From Pedobacter panaciterrae (GTDB lineage Bacteria > Bacteroidota > Bacteroidia > Sphingobacteriales > Sphingobacteriaceae): a stretch of DNA of 64,000 nt. Below, in pieces: positions 25,812 through 33,781 of this stretch; position 1 is the stretch's first letter, and each line of letters starts with the position of its first letter. The stretch covers positions 372,001 to 436,000 of the forward strand of contig NZ_JABMKW010000017.1 of assembly GCF_013204795.1 (NCBI RefSeq), read 5' to 3'. Made by a program: the position numbers and the translations under genes. Below the pieces are notes generated by a model. It was given only the letters and a program-made list of their open reading frames with translations, searched no databases and was not told the origin of the DNA.

Positions 25812-26303
25812 ATGGCTTTAAAGTTTATCCAGTTTATTGCATTGTTACTTTTATTACTGGCCACCGGATTATTCTGGGGCACCTGGTTTGCCCTAAGCCA
25901 AAGCATTGAAAACTTCAGCGCAGCAGAATTTATCCATATCGGCAAAACCATCATCGCCAATGTCGCTTTTCCCATGCGCATCATCCTGCCCTTGTGCATT
26001 CTTTCCATTATATTAACGGCATGGCTATACCCGGTAAAAAGATCCGCAGGATTTTATTTTATATTAGCATCCCTTGTGCTGATTATCCTTAGCCTTTTCA
26101 TTACGGTCTTTATAGAAGTCCCGATCGATAACCAGATCAACCTATGGACTGTACAAAATCTCCCTGCGGACTGGGAAATCTTGCGCGGCAAATGGCAATA
26201 TTACCATGGTCTGAGAACCCTCACCTCTATAGGCAGCTTTAGCTGCTTTGTGATCATGACCGTGTTTTGCAAGCACAAAAAAGTAAGGAATTTAACTAAT
26301 TAA
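25812..26303 (+). CDS. DUF1772-like membrane protein
   Basis: The 163-residue protein has four hydrophobic segments (about 3-25, 52-72, 80-102, 138-155). It has the DUF1772/anthrone-oxygenase-like signature EVPIDNQINLW ... PADWEILRGKWQYYHGLRTL. Members are small four-helix membrane proteins, sometimes redox linked, mostly unknown in bacteria. It is the second gene of a pair with the exported protein at 25482. Confidence 0.75.
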   Translation: MALKFIQFIALLLLLLATGLFWGTWFALSQSIENFSAAEFIHIGKTIIANVAFPMRIILPLCILSIILTAWLYPVKRSAGFYFILASLVLIILSLFITVFIEVPIDNQINLWTVQNLPADWEILRGKWQYYHGLRTLTSIGSFSCFVIMTVFCKHKKVRNLTN

Positions 26304-26305
26304 AC

Positions 26306-26525
26306 ACCAGGTTACGGAAGCGTATTTTTCGCAGGTTTTATTTTCGGCTACCTGCTCTATGTTTCGCTGCATTTTACCATACAGCCTATCCACCACCTAA
26401 ATGCCTAAAGGTACTGTGGAGAAACCACGACCTGCATCATTACAAATATCCGGATCACTTCTACGGGTTAGTTCACCCCTGTGGGACATGTTGTTTGGCA
26501 CAAAATCTTTAAAGGAAAAAAATTG
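26306..26525 (+). pseudogene. Duplicated 3' fragment of the fatty acid hydroxylase gene
   Basis: This stretch repeats about 17911-18130, the last third of the FA2H-like gene. It includes the blocks for FFAGFIFGYLLYVSLHF and YKYPDHFYG and even the run of A bases after LFGTKSLK. By eye it is about 90% identical but has base losses that break the frame (for example in the HAYPP block). It has no start and is not expected to work. It ends in the decayed DUF6496 copy. Confidence 0.8.
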
Positions 26526-26544
26526 AGACATTACCAATACAAGT

Positions 26545-26640
26545 TCCAATTGCACTTCCGGATTTGAATTTCCCCCTTTTCTTTCATGCATCGTTTTTTA
26601 TAAGTTCTGCAATCCTTTCTGAATCCTTTACATACTCATA
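26545..26640 (-). pseudogene. Decayed DUF6496 copy
   Basis: On the minus strand this resembles 21735-21840 (the part for MAKYSEKASEKVEK and MHEMKEGKLKSGSG, plus upstream bases). Several indels and substitutions remove the start and frame. Its position directly 3' of the gene at 26662-26838 mirrors the intact pair at 21649-22036. Confidence 0.65.
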
Positions 26641-26661
26641 AATTTTAGCTTAGGTCCATCA

Positions 26662-26838
26662 TTAAATTTCAAGCTTATTAACTGGCCTGGAACTAGCTCT
26701 AGAAGCGATCATTTTTGACTTTCCCCAATCCCAATCTTCTCTAAAATCTTCATCCGCATGAAAATAATATCCAGGATCTCCTTTTAAGCCAAGCTTTTTG
26801 GCTTTATTCCTTTTGTTTATCCTACCTGCAGTTTTCAT
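26662..26838 (-). CDS. Small protein, HADEDFREDWDWGK family, copy 2
   Basis: A 58-residue frame reads MKTAGRINKRNKAKKLGLKG, then YYFHADEDFREDWDWGKSKM and a Ser/Arg tail. It is intact, unlike the decayed DUF6496 copy behind it, and AGGAG (26840-26844 region on the minus strand) precedes the ATG. A TGACAAACC dyad half lies about 50 bases upstream. Paralogue of 21863-22036. Confidence 0.65.
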   Translation of the reverse strand: MKTAGRINKRNKAKKLGLKGDPGYYFHADEDFREDWDWGKSKMIASRASSRPVNKLEI

Positions 26839-26883
26839 CTCCTATATATTTTATCTGTCGTTATTTTAACAAGTCCAGTAATA

Positions 26884-26914
26884 AAAGGTTTGTCAAAAAA
26901 CAATTGCAAACCAT
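26884..26914. promoter_or_regulatory. Third GGTTTGTCA ... TG(A/C)AAACC-type dyad
   Basis: AAAGGTTTGTCA (26884-26895) and TGCAAACCATT (26905-26915) form an imperfect inverted repeat about 50 bases upstream of the minus-strand gene at 26838. It matches the dyads at 6436-6481 and 8412-8443. Confidence 0.45.
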
Positions 26915-27003
26915 TAAAACTGCCTGCATTTACTTCCGGGAAGCAAATACAACTATAGCAATTCAGGAAATTAGCTGTGGTTGATGACTGAAAAAACGGG
27001 TGA

Positions 27004-27582
27004 TTAGGAAAGCCATTTCCTCCTGATACGACTCAGACTTTCCGGTTTCATACCAAGAAAGGAAGCAATATAAGTAATGGGAACATTGTGTAAAATTCCG
27101 GGATAGTTCTCTATCAGCTTTCGGTAGCGCTGTTCAGCTGAAAGGGTTGCCAGTTCCATAGAGCGGGTTTCGTTATAGGCAATGGATTGCTGAAAAACGC
27201 CAATACTAAAGTCTTTCATTGCGGGGCTTTTTGAAGTTAAGCTTCCCAGGTCTGCCTTTGTAATCCGCAACAATTCACATTCCGTAATACATTCTACATT
27301 GTCATTGGATTTAGCCTCATTCACAAAAGAGAAGTAGGAGGTAAAAAAACCCGGAGGGCAATTGATGTGCGTGGTAATCTCATCACCGGTTTCATTGTAA
27401 TAAAATAGGCGCAAGTAACCGGAAACAATGTAGTAAAGGTATTTTGGCACTTTTCCTTCTTCTTCAATAATGCGATTTTTTGGGAAAAGTACCGGCTCAA
27501 AATATTGGACAATCAGGTCCATATCCGTTGTTGACAGCGTATGACCTGATTGGATAAAGTCAATTAATTTCTGTTGCAGCAT
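27004..27582 (-). CDS. Crp/Fnr family transcriptional regulator
   Basis: The 192-residue protein has a cyclic-nucleotide-binding-like beta barrel at about 20-120 (EEEGKVPKYLYYIVSGYLRL) and a C-terminal helix-turn-helix at about 165-190 (ITYIASFLGMKPESLSRIRR). The typical phosphate-binding Glu/Arg motif is not evident and there are no Fnr-type cysteines, as is usual in this Bacteroidota clade. The ligand is unknown. It lies 30 bases downstream of the reductase-like gene at 27613 and may be in the same transcript. Confidence 0.87.
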   Translation of the reverse strand: MLQQKLIDFIQSGHTLSTTDMDLIVQYFEPVLFPKNRIIEEEGKVPKYLYYIVSGYLRLFYYNETGDEITTHINCPPGFFTSYFSFVNEAKSNDNVECITECELLRITKADLGSLTSKSPAMKDFSIGVFQQSIAYNETRSMELATLSAEQRYRKLIENYPGILHNVPITYIASFLGMKPESLSRIRRKWLS

Positions 27583-27612
27583 ACCTCTAAAAGTCCTCCA
27601 AATTTACAATAA

Positions 27613-28629
27613 CTATTTTAATAAAGCTTTATGCGCCATTAAGTATGCCAGGGCATCAGTTACTGCCTTTTCCGGCTTTTTGGGATTAAAGCCCAATTCC
27701 TTTCTGGCTTTGCTGATGTCGAAATTCTGTTGCAAACCTGAAAACATAGCGATGTCCTTTCTTGTCAGTACGGGTGCCTTTTTGCTTATTTTGGCTAAAC
27801 ACTCCATTATCCCTGCAATAGCAAACAACATAAGTTTTGGAACAGCACCAGGAATTTTAAGTTTTAATTCCGGATATAGCTCATTGGCAAGCCTAGTCGT
27901 GTCGGTGATCGTCATACATTGTTCATTGGCCAGTATGTAACGTTCCCCACTCCTTCCTTTTTCTGCAGCGAGCCAACAGCCCTCTGCCACATCTTTTACA
28001 TCAATCCAGTTCAACGTTATTTTGGTATCAACAGGAATTTGCTTGTTCAAAATAAGTTTAAGTACTCCGTAGGATACATTAAGCGGCAAAAAAGCTTCGC
28101 TGCCAATCATAGCGCCAGGCATTACGGCTACAAGTTCTATACCTAAATCTTTTGCCAGTTGGAAAGCTAACCTTTCACCATCATTTTTAGAATTGTAATA
28201 CATATCCCTTCGATCAGGATTGTACCCATAACTCTCCTTTGTTGGTAATTTCGCATAATCCAATGCGGCGATTGAACTGACATATACAATGCGCTTTACA
28301 CCAGCTTCCGCAGCGGCCTCTATGGTGTTCTTTGTTCCCTGAATATTGACATCATAAATTTCTTTTTTGGCATCTTTAGCCCAAAGCTTGAACGAGGCAC
28401 CAACGGCATAAAAGGTTTCTACACCTGTTAAAGCTTTTACAAAAGAGGGTTTGTCGGTAATATCTGCCTGTACTACCTCACAATCCAATCCTGTAAAAGG
28501 TATTTTGTCATTGATCTCGCGGACAGAGGCCCTCACAGGGATCCCTTTATCAATGAGCAACCTTACCAGGTTATTTCCCAAATGTCCATTTGCCCCCGAA
28601 ACCAATGCTAGTTTTTTCTGTGTCATCAT
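27613..28629 (-). CDS. NAD(P)-dependent extended SDR (dihydroflavonol reductase-like)
   Basis: The 338-residue protein starts LALVSGANGHLGNNLVRLL with the GxxGxxG cofactor loop. It has VVQADITDKPSF, the YVSSIAAL strand, and the catalytic YYNSK (about 155) of extended SDRs. It resembles the dihydroflavonol-4-reductase/3-beta-HSD branch, which acts on various ketones or aldehydes; the substrate is unknown. The Crp/Fnr gene follows on the same strand. Confidence 0.87.
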   Translation of the reverse strand: MMTQKKLALVSGANGHLGNNLVRLLIDKGIPVRASVREINDKIPFTGLDCEVVQADITDKPSFVKALTGVETFYAVGASFKLWAKDAKKEIYDVNIQGTKNTIEAAAEAGVKRIVYVSSIAALDYAKLPTKESYGYNPDRRDMYYNSKNDGERLAFQLAKDLGIELVAVMPGAMIGSEAFLPLNVSYGVLKLILNKQIPVDTKITLNWIDVKDVAEGCWLAAEKGRSGERYILANEQCMTITDTTRLANELYPELKLKIPGAVPKLMLFAIAGIMECLAKISKKAPVLTRKDIAMFSGLQQNFDISKARKELGFNPKKPEKAVTDALAYLMAHKALLK

Positions 28630-29136
28630 GTCTTATAGTTATTGAAGACACAAAGTTCCTACAGAAATTCCCCGATACACTTGACTTTTGTTAGGAAATG
28701 GATCTGGGTGGAGATAATTCTACAATGGTCTAAAGCAATCCTATACAATAGAGAAATTGTGTTTCGTTTTACTTGCTCCTTTGTGAAAACAATGTGTTCT
28801 TATAGTAAGCGCTGGTTAGCATTTTTATTGTGAATAGATGTAAATACATATTCTGAGAAATAACAAAAAGCTATCTAGTAGGGCAATAAAAAGAGTTTTG
28901 TGTGATTTTTCCGTACTGGCATCGTACTGAGAACCCTAAATCAAAGACTTTTTTGGGTATAAAAAACCCCTTTAAAGCTAATTAAAGGGGTTTAAAATTA
29001 TCTGGGTCAGTGATGACGCATAATTTGAGCCATTTTGTGGACGAATTGATTGAAATTGAAGTTTTTTCGAAAATTCTGCAAAAGTAATCAACCTTATAGT
29101 TTGTCTATTATATTTTGCTATGAATTTAAGCAGATA
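28630..29136. other. AT-rich boundary region with a terminator
   Basis: No convincing gene lies in these 507 bases. The region marks a change from the GC-richer stress block to the AT-richer secreted-protein locus. The only clear structure is the hairpin at 28965-28993. Confidence 0.5.
28965..28993. terminator. Bidirectional-looking hairpin at the island boundary
   Basis: AAACCCCTTTAA (28965-28976) and TTAAAGGGGTTT (28982-28993) are perfect 12-base arms around AGCTA, with A and T runs on the two sides. It would stop the minus-strand unit that ends at 29137 and also any plus-strand reading. Confidence 0.75.
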
Positions 29137-29385
29137 CTAGTTTACAGGAGTGAGCTTGCCCATTTTTGTTGATGCTGGTGCAACTTTTGAGGTGGATGCA
29201 TATTTGATGGCAGGGGCAATTTTTGCATCCTTTTTACCAATTGCTTTATTACTTTGTTGACCGACACTACTTTTAGCCAGTGTATCAGCTTTTGGTTTTA
29301 CTGTTTCTTTTTGTACAACTATTTTTTGTGCCTTAAGCCCGGTTACAATTAACAAGGCACTTAAAAGGGTCAATATCTTTTTCAT
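29137..29385 (-). CDS. Small exported Lys-rich protein
   Basis: The 82-residue protein has a signal peptide (MKKILTLLSALLIVTGLKAQ) and a Lys/Ala/Thr-rich low-complexity body. Its start (LLSALLIVTGLKAQ, then VVQKETV) matches that of the repeat protein at 30612-31085 (LLLVTAVKAQ, VVKKETV), so the two are related. It is the last gene of unit 3 of the two-component regulon. Function unknown. Confidence 0.7.
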   Translation of the reverse strand: MKKILTLLSALLIVTGLKAQKIVVQKETVKPKADTLAKSSVGQQSNKAIGKKDAKIAPAIKYASTSKVAPASTKMGKLTPVN

Positions 29386-29405
29386 GATTTCTTACTTTTA
29401 TGAAG

Positions 29406-29717
29406 TTACTTATTCTCGTTCTTAGGTTTGATTGCTGTTTTATTTGAGTCAACAACGGCGGATGGCACGCTATCAGTGCGTTTTTTATTTTTCTTTTTAA
29501 ATAGGCTATTCAGTTTTTCGCTGACTTTGTTTATGGCTTTATCTGTAACATTGTCGGCAGATTTATTGACAGCCTTGTCCACAACTTTATCGGTTGATCG
29601 GTCAACTGAGCTCGCTGTCGCAGTTTTTGCTTTTTCTTTAAGTTTACGCAATACCTGTGCTTGTGCTATCCCCCCTATACCAAGAGTAAGGAAAAAGATA
29701 AAAATTACTTTTTTCAT
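29406..29717 (-). CDS. Small exported helical protein
   Basis: The 103-residue protein has a signal peptide (IFFLTLGIGGIAQAQ). A helix with repeated short units follows (VDRSTDKVVDKAVNKSADNV, TDKAINKVSEKLNSLF) and then a basic tail (KKKNKKR). Similar DKxxxKxxD heptad-like exported peptides occur widely in Bacteroidota without known function. It is the first gene of unit 3; the shared operator-promoter lies at 29752-29800. Confidence 0.7.
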   Translation of the reverse strand: MKKVIFIFFLTLGIGGIAQAQVLRKLKEKAKTATASSVDRSTDKVVDKAVNKSADNVTDKAINKVSEKLNSLFKKKNKKRTDSVPSAVVDSNKTAIKPKNENK

Positions 29718-29751
29718 GGCTTTAATTTTTTCATGATTTGCTTTCTTCTGG

Positions 29752-29800
29752 TAAAATTAGGCCAGGCGCGGACATAGGTCAATCATTAAAAAAGATGATT
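29752..29800 (-). promoter_or_regulatory. Operator-promoter of unit 3 (AATCAT-N8-ATGATT, copy A)
   Basis: The 20-base dyad with half-sites AATCAT and ATGATT is at 29781-29800. On the minus strand it runs into TTG (29782-29780), then exactly 20 bases, then TAATTTTA (29759-29752), a fit to the Bacteroidota -33/-7 promoter. The first codon of the gene at 29717 lies about 29 bases past the expected start of transcription. The same arrangement recurs at 37771-37819 and 45097-45145. Confidence 0.8.
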
Positions 29801-29806
29801 TTTCAA

Positions 29807-30202
29807 TTAAAGGGGAATGATTTCCCTATCTACAAACCATTTACTATAATCTTTACCGTATTCGCCCCCATAATTGATGCATATCTCCGTATGCGCCTTT
29901 ATCTGCTCATGAGCTGTAAATACCATCTGTCTTTCTTCCCTATTGAGAAGATATACGGCATTGGGATATTGCCTGTGGTTATACATGGATCCAAAACCCA
30001 TGGTTAACGACAATGTATTCTCTTCTTTATTGAAATAAAAACTATAATCCATCAGTGGTGTGGTACTTAATGCGGTAAATTCTTCGGCTGCGATAATGAT
30101 AACTGGACAAACTTCTATAATATCTCCTTCAGAAATAGCTGTATGGCAGAAAACACCCCTACCCTTTCCCTTTATCGTTTTTAAATACAGTTGTTTCTTC
30201 AT
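29807..30202 (-). CDS. SET-domain protein 2 (putative lysine methyltransferase)
   Basis: The 131-residue protein is a compact SET domain: KGKGRGVFCHTAISEGDIIE (the GxG strand), MGFGSMYNHRQYPNAVY (the NHxxxPNA cofactor motif), and ICINYGGEYGKDY (the catalytic Tyr block). It has no signal peptide. SET enzymes use SAM to methylate lysines; bacterial ones of this minimal size modify ribosomal, histone-like or other proteins. Its ATG overlaps the stop of SET protein 1 as ATGA. It is the last gene of unit 2. Confidence 0.85.
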   Translation of the reverse strand: MKKQLYLKTIKGKGRGVFCHTAISEGDIIEVCPVIIIAAEEFTALSTTPLMDYSFYFNKEENTLSLTMGFGSMYNHRQYPNAVYLLNREERQMVFTAHEQIKAHTEICINYGGEYGKDYSKWFVDREIIPL

Positions 30203-30612
30203 TGTTCATCCGAATTGGGAAAGTATACTTCAGCCTTATCATCTGGCTTACCATTATAGTTAATGGTTATTTCACAGCCTTCTTCAATGGTTTGATAGGC
30301 ATAGATATTAAGGGCATTTTTCTTTCTAGAAAAAGTATAAAAGGCATTCGCGACTGAGGAATGATTGTAAAAAGAGGCATAACCAAAACCAAATGCAGTC
30401 TTTTTTTCGGGATTGCCCAATAAAAAGTAATAATGAAAGAGCTTGGTAAACCGTAAGGTCTCCCTCTCGTCATTTGACAAGAAAATAACAGGAGCCTGTT
30501 CTATCAGACTTCCTCTCCTTATTTTGCTTTTCGCAAATACACCACGCCCATGAAGCGGGCTTTCCTTAACTTCAATATGCTGTGGTTGCTCAATGTTGCA
30601 ATTGAACAGCAT
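30199..30612 (-). CDS. SET-domain protein 1 (putative lysine methyltransferase)
   Basis: The 137-residue protein has the same blocks as its neighbour: HGRGVFAKSKIRRGSLIEQA, FGYASFYNHSSVANAFY, and CEITINYNGK. The NHSSVANA motif is closer to the SET consensus (NHS) than in protein 2. There is no signal peptide. It overlaps the stop of the upstream repeat-protein gene by one base (TAATG) and the next SET gene by four, so the three are translationally coupled. That coupling suggests that the two SET proteins act as a pair, possibly on products of this locus. Confidence 0.86.
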   Translation of the reverse strand: MLFNCNIEQPQHIEVKESPLHGRGVFAKSKIRRGSLIEQAPVIFLSNDERETLRFTKLFHYYFLLGNPEKKTAFGFGYASFYNHSSVANAFYTFSRKKNALNIYAYQTIEEGCEITINYNGKPDDKAEVYFPNSDEQ

Positions 30613-31085
30613 TAGTTTCCTTTTTGTTGGGCAATTTTTGCGTCTTTGGCTGCTCTTTCTTTTGCGGCTTTATCTGCTGCTTCCTTTTTAGGATCAGTAG
30701 CAGCAGCCTTTGGATCTTTCGCAGGTAAAGTCTTAGGGTCAACCTGTTGCTTGATTTTGGCATCTTTCGCTGCTCTTTCTGCTGCCGCCTTAGCCGCTGC
30801 TTCTTTTTTAGGATCGGTAGCACCTGCCTTCGGGTCTTTTACAGGGATGGTTTTAGGATCAGCCTGCTGCGCAATTTTTGCATCCTTTGCAGCCCTTTCT
30901 GCCGCTGCTTTAGCTTCAGCTTCCTTTTTGGGATCGGTAGCCGCAGCCTTAGGATCTTTTACTGGTGTAGAAGTACCAGTAGTTTGGCTACTTCCGGGAT
31001 TTACCGTTTCTTTTTTCACCACGGTTTGCGCTTTCACTGCTGTTACCAATAGCAATGAACCTAAAATGGAGAAGATTTTTTTCAT
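30612..31085 (-). CDS. Exported Ala/Lys-rich protein with three 40-residue tandem repeats
   Basis: The 157-residue protein has a signal peptide (MKKIFSILGSLLLVTAVKAQ) and a short Ser/Thr linker. Three tandem copies of a 40-residue unit follow, reading (V/A)KDPKAxATDPKKEAxxKAA, then xERAAKDAKIxQQ. The ERAAKDAKI part would form a charged helix. This is a low-complexity, lysine-rich structural protein with no known family. Its stop overlaps the first SET gene, which makes it a candidate substrate for lysine methylation (inference). Fifth gene before the end of unit 2, 45 bases after the 428-residue gene. Confidence 0.75.
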   Translation of the reverse strand: MKKIFSILGSLLLVTAVKAQTVVKKETVNPGSSQTTGTSTPVKDPKAAATDPKKEAEAKAAAERAAKDAKIAQQADPKTIPVKDPKAGATDPKKEAAAKAAAERAAKDAKIKQQVDPKTLPAKDPKAAATDPKKEAADKAAKERAAKDAKIAQQKGN

Positions 31086-31130
31086 GACATTTTTGATTAA
31101 TGAGTAAAATTTAAATAGCAGGATACGTTC

Positions 31131-32417
31131 CTACTCTAGCATATTCCTTACAGCATCGAAATCGAAGTTTTCGGTAAAATTTTCTACCAAACTTTTCCCA
31201 AGAGGAGTTTTTACGTACCTATAGGTCAATTCTATCATATAAGGCTTTACCGGATTTCTTTCTGAACCCTTAAAATAGTCGGGATTATATTGATAGAGCG
31301 TTGAACCACCTTTGTTATCCCAAAATCCATCAAAGGTAAATGATCCGGTTCTTTGGGCGGCCTCTTTGGTATCGGCATTGTAGGTCTCTACCCATACCTC
31401 ATCGTTGGGGGCCGAGCCATAAGTCCTTTTCCAGGAAAAGGTTTCAGCTTTGGGTTTTACAACGGCAGACTGGGTCAGCCAGGCCACTGTATTTTCTTTC
31501 AATACCTTTTCCACCGTGGTTTTTTTAGCTTCTATTTTTTCTTGCCAGTCCGGGTATTTGGCCTTTTTCACGATCAGGTTCCGTTTCCCGTTTTCATACA
31601 ACTGAGGGTACTTTTTCGGATCTTTCATCATGCCAGCGCTTTCGCTTTCAATCTCTTTTATTTTGTCGGCTATTAAAAGCCTTTCTCTTTCGTAATAGAC
31701 CAGCAGGGCTTCGAGGTATTCTTTACGCGAAACAGGCATAAATACCAAAGCACTAGGTTTTGTGCAATACCAATGACGGGTCATATATACATTACGGCTA
31801 CCTTCTTTCACAGTGTGTTCCGGAATATCCTGATAAAATCCCTTACTGTTATTGATATTTTTAGTGGCATCCATTTTAATAAAATTGTGCAGGGCGATAA
31901 ATTGCCCATTGTATTTTTTTGGTGTTTCGTAATAATATGCTTCGTCAGGAAAAGAAAAAGCAGTTTCTATCCCGGTATAACGATTAACGTAGGCACGAAA
32001 AACATTTGCATATTCACTGTTGACCATCATTTTATTTTTGACACAGATATATTCGTAGCAGCCCATATTAAGGTCATAGCTTGCCAATGCATATTTGCCA
32101 ACTATTGTAGTAGCGGTATTGCCCGAAAACGCAGTTTTAAGCACACACCCTTTAAGGATATAATTGCTACGGCTTTGTTTTTCGAGCGTTTCGATTTTAG
32201 TAAGTATGGCATTGGCAGCAGCTTTATTAGCTGCCGTACCCAAGGCATCCAGCCAATGTGCTTTCTCTTGCGGCCATTCGCAATGGGCTGCATCTATATG
32301 CTTTCCAGGAAGCGCTTCCAGGTCTTTTGACGACTGGCAATCTTGTGCATTAACCTGCTGCGTTAAAGCAACCGTTGCAATTAATGTGGCAATGGTCGAT
32401 GTATGTATTCGTTTCAT
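31131..32417 (-). CDS. Exported protein, 428 residues, paralogue A
   Basis: The protein has a signal peptide (about 1-24, ending VNAQ) and Cys residues near the start (DCQSS, AAHCEWP) that may pair. Its middle block WYCTKPSALVFMPVSRKEYL, EALLVYYERERLL is shared with the neighbouring 433-residue protein (RYFLTKPGVPLLIPVSRKQY, LQDMLEYFEIEK). Both end with a short beta-rich part and FDFDAVRNMLE / FDIGALKKMLQ. Family unknown to me. They are separated by 23 bases, an old tandem duplication. Likely periplasmic or surface-exposed. Confidence 0.75.
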   Translation of the reverse strand: MKRIHTSTIATLIATVALTQQVNAQDCQSSKDLEALPGKHIDAAHCEWPQEKAHWLDALGTAANKAAANAILTKIETLEKQSRSNYILKGCVLKTAFSGNTATTIVGKYALASYDLNMGCYEYICVKNKMMVNSEYANVFRAYVNRYTGIETAFSFPDEAYYYETPKKYNGQFIALHNFIKMDATKNINNSKGFYQDIPEHTVKEGSRNVYMTRHWYCTKPSALVFMPVSRKEYLEALLVYYERERLLIADKIKEIESESAGMMKDPKKYPQLYENGKRNLIVKKAKYPDWQEKIEAKKTTVEKVLKENTVAWLTQSAVVKPKAETFSWKRTYGSAPNDEVWVETYNADTKEAAQRTGSFTFDGFWDNKGGSTLYQYNPDYFKGSERNPVKPYMIELTYRYVKTPLGKSLVENFTENFDFDAVRNMLE

Positions 32418-32440
32418 GGGTCGAATTTAATTTTAGATAA

Positions 32441-33742
32441 TTATTGCAACATCTTTTTCAATGCACCAATATCAAAATGCTGTTCCCAGTTGTTAAACAA
32501 CCTTGAAGAGTAGCCATAATCTTTTGTGATTTCATACCGAAACTGTACTTCTATCAACAAAGGTTTTGCAGCCTGCCCGTTATTGGATACAAAATAGGCT
32601 GGATTTAAAACATACAGGGCACTTTTATACTCTCCTTCTGCATCATAAAACCTACCCAAAGCTTCCAGGATTTTATTTGCATCTTTTAGCAATCTATCCT
32701 GGTCTACCACTGCCGGTTTTTGTAACCATTCCGGTTTTTGTTTGGCAAGTAGGTCATTCACTTTTGCTTTTTTTGCTTCATATATCCTGGGGTAAGCCAA
32801 TTTATCCGTTTGCAAAGCTGCCAGTGTTTTTTTAGCATAGTCAGCCGTATTATTTCCTATATTTTTAATTTTTTCCGCGTTGTCATACTCAAAATTGGCT
32901 TTTTCAATTTCAAAATATTCCAGCATATCCTGCAGGTATTGCTTGCGGCTAACGGGGATCAGTAAAGGCACTCCCGGTTTGGTGAGGAAATAACGACGAT
33001 CTATAAATTGATACGAATTAGGTCCGTGATTGTCATACCTGCCGCCCATTTCCCAGTGCTCAACATAGCCATTACCATTGTTGAGTTTTAAAAAATCGCT
33101 ATGAAAATCTTTATAATTATCAGAGCGGGCAACCATCAGCGTTGCTTCTGAAATATATTGTGATACGCGGCTGGGATTGTTGTTTTTGTCTTTTTCAAAG
33201 TTGGGGCCCACTTTTGCTTGTACAGGAATTTCGTACATCGGATTCCCATTTTTCATATTGAACTCGCCAGTACCTACTGCATGTACGCCTCCAGGCATTA
33301 TATAAGGATTAAACTCAACCCTGAAAACCGTTCTGTATTCATCTACGATTTTGGTTGCGTGTTGGGACACATTGCAGACAAAAGCATATATGCCCATGTT
33401 GTACCCATAGCTGGCATAAACATTTTTGCCGTAATTGCTGCTACCATGCCTGGCAAAACTTACTCTGGCGGCACATCCCGTCAACTTAAAATCCTTACGG
33501 CTGGCTTCTTCCAGTTTTTCTGCTGCGATGAGGTTTTTCATCATCGTAGTTTTTTCGGCGGGTGTGCCTTTTAAACTAAAGCCATATATTGTATTGTTGT
33601 GGTCGGTATAAATACCGGGCATACCGTCAACTTCTGCACGTGAACCACAGGGCGTTAATGGGTCAGTTATTTTTTTTATTCCTTGCGAAAAACCTGCAAT
33701 GCTCCCCAATACCATTACTGAAAAGATCAAAAACTGTTTCAT
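32441..33742 (-). CDS. Exported protein, 433 residues, paralogue B
   Basis: It has a signal peptide (MKQFLIFSVMVLGSIAGFSQ). The central TKPGVPLLIPVSRKQYLQDM block, helical segment and C-terminal FDIGALKKMLQ match paralogue A at 31131-32417. A Cys lies in LKLTGCAARVSF-like context in both (GCVLKTAF / GCAARVSF). No enzymatic motif is seen. A perfect 19-base-arm palindrome (33782-33832) lies in its leader, upstream of the start by about 40 bases, which could stall or protect the message. Confidence 0.75.
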   Translation of the reverse strand: MKQFLIFSVMVLGSIAGFSQGIKKITDPLTPCGSRAEVDGMPGIYTDHNNTIYGFSLKGTPAEKTTMMKNLIAAEKLEEASRKDFKLTGCAARVSFARHGSSNYGKNVYASYGYNMGIYAFVCNVSQHATKIVDEYRTVFRVEFNPYIMPGGVHAVGTGEFNMKNGNPMYEIPVQAKVGPNFEKDKNNNPSRVSQYISEATLMVARSDNYKDFHSDFLKLNNGNGYVEHWEMGGRYDNHGPNSYQFIDRRYFLTKPGVPLLIPVSRKQYLQDMLEYFEIEKANFEYDNAEKIKNIGNNTADYAKKTLAALQTDKLAYPRIYEAKKAKVNDLLAKQKPEWLQKPAVVDQDRLLKDANKILEALGRFYDAEGEYKSALYVLNPAYFVSNNGQAAKPLLIEVQFRYEITKDYGYSSRLFNNWEQHFDIGALKKMLQ

Positions 33743-33781
33743 TTGTTTATAATTTTGTTTTTAGTGGTCAAATATTCCTTA

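Noticed and set aside
28642..28833. 63-codon plus-strand frame next to the reductase gene
   Set aside because: Trp/Ser-rich chance composition and overlaps the promoter region of the minus-strand gene.
30646..31107. 153-codon hydrophobic frame antisense to the repeat protein
   Set aside because: Mirror of the Ala/Lys repeats; the sense frame has a signal peptide and proper operon spacing.
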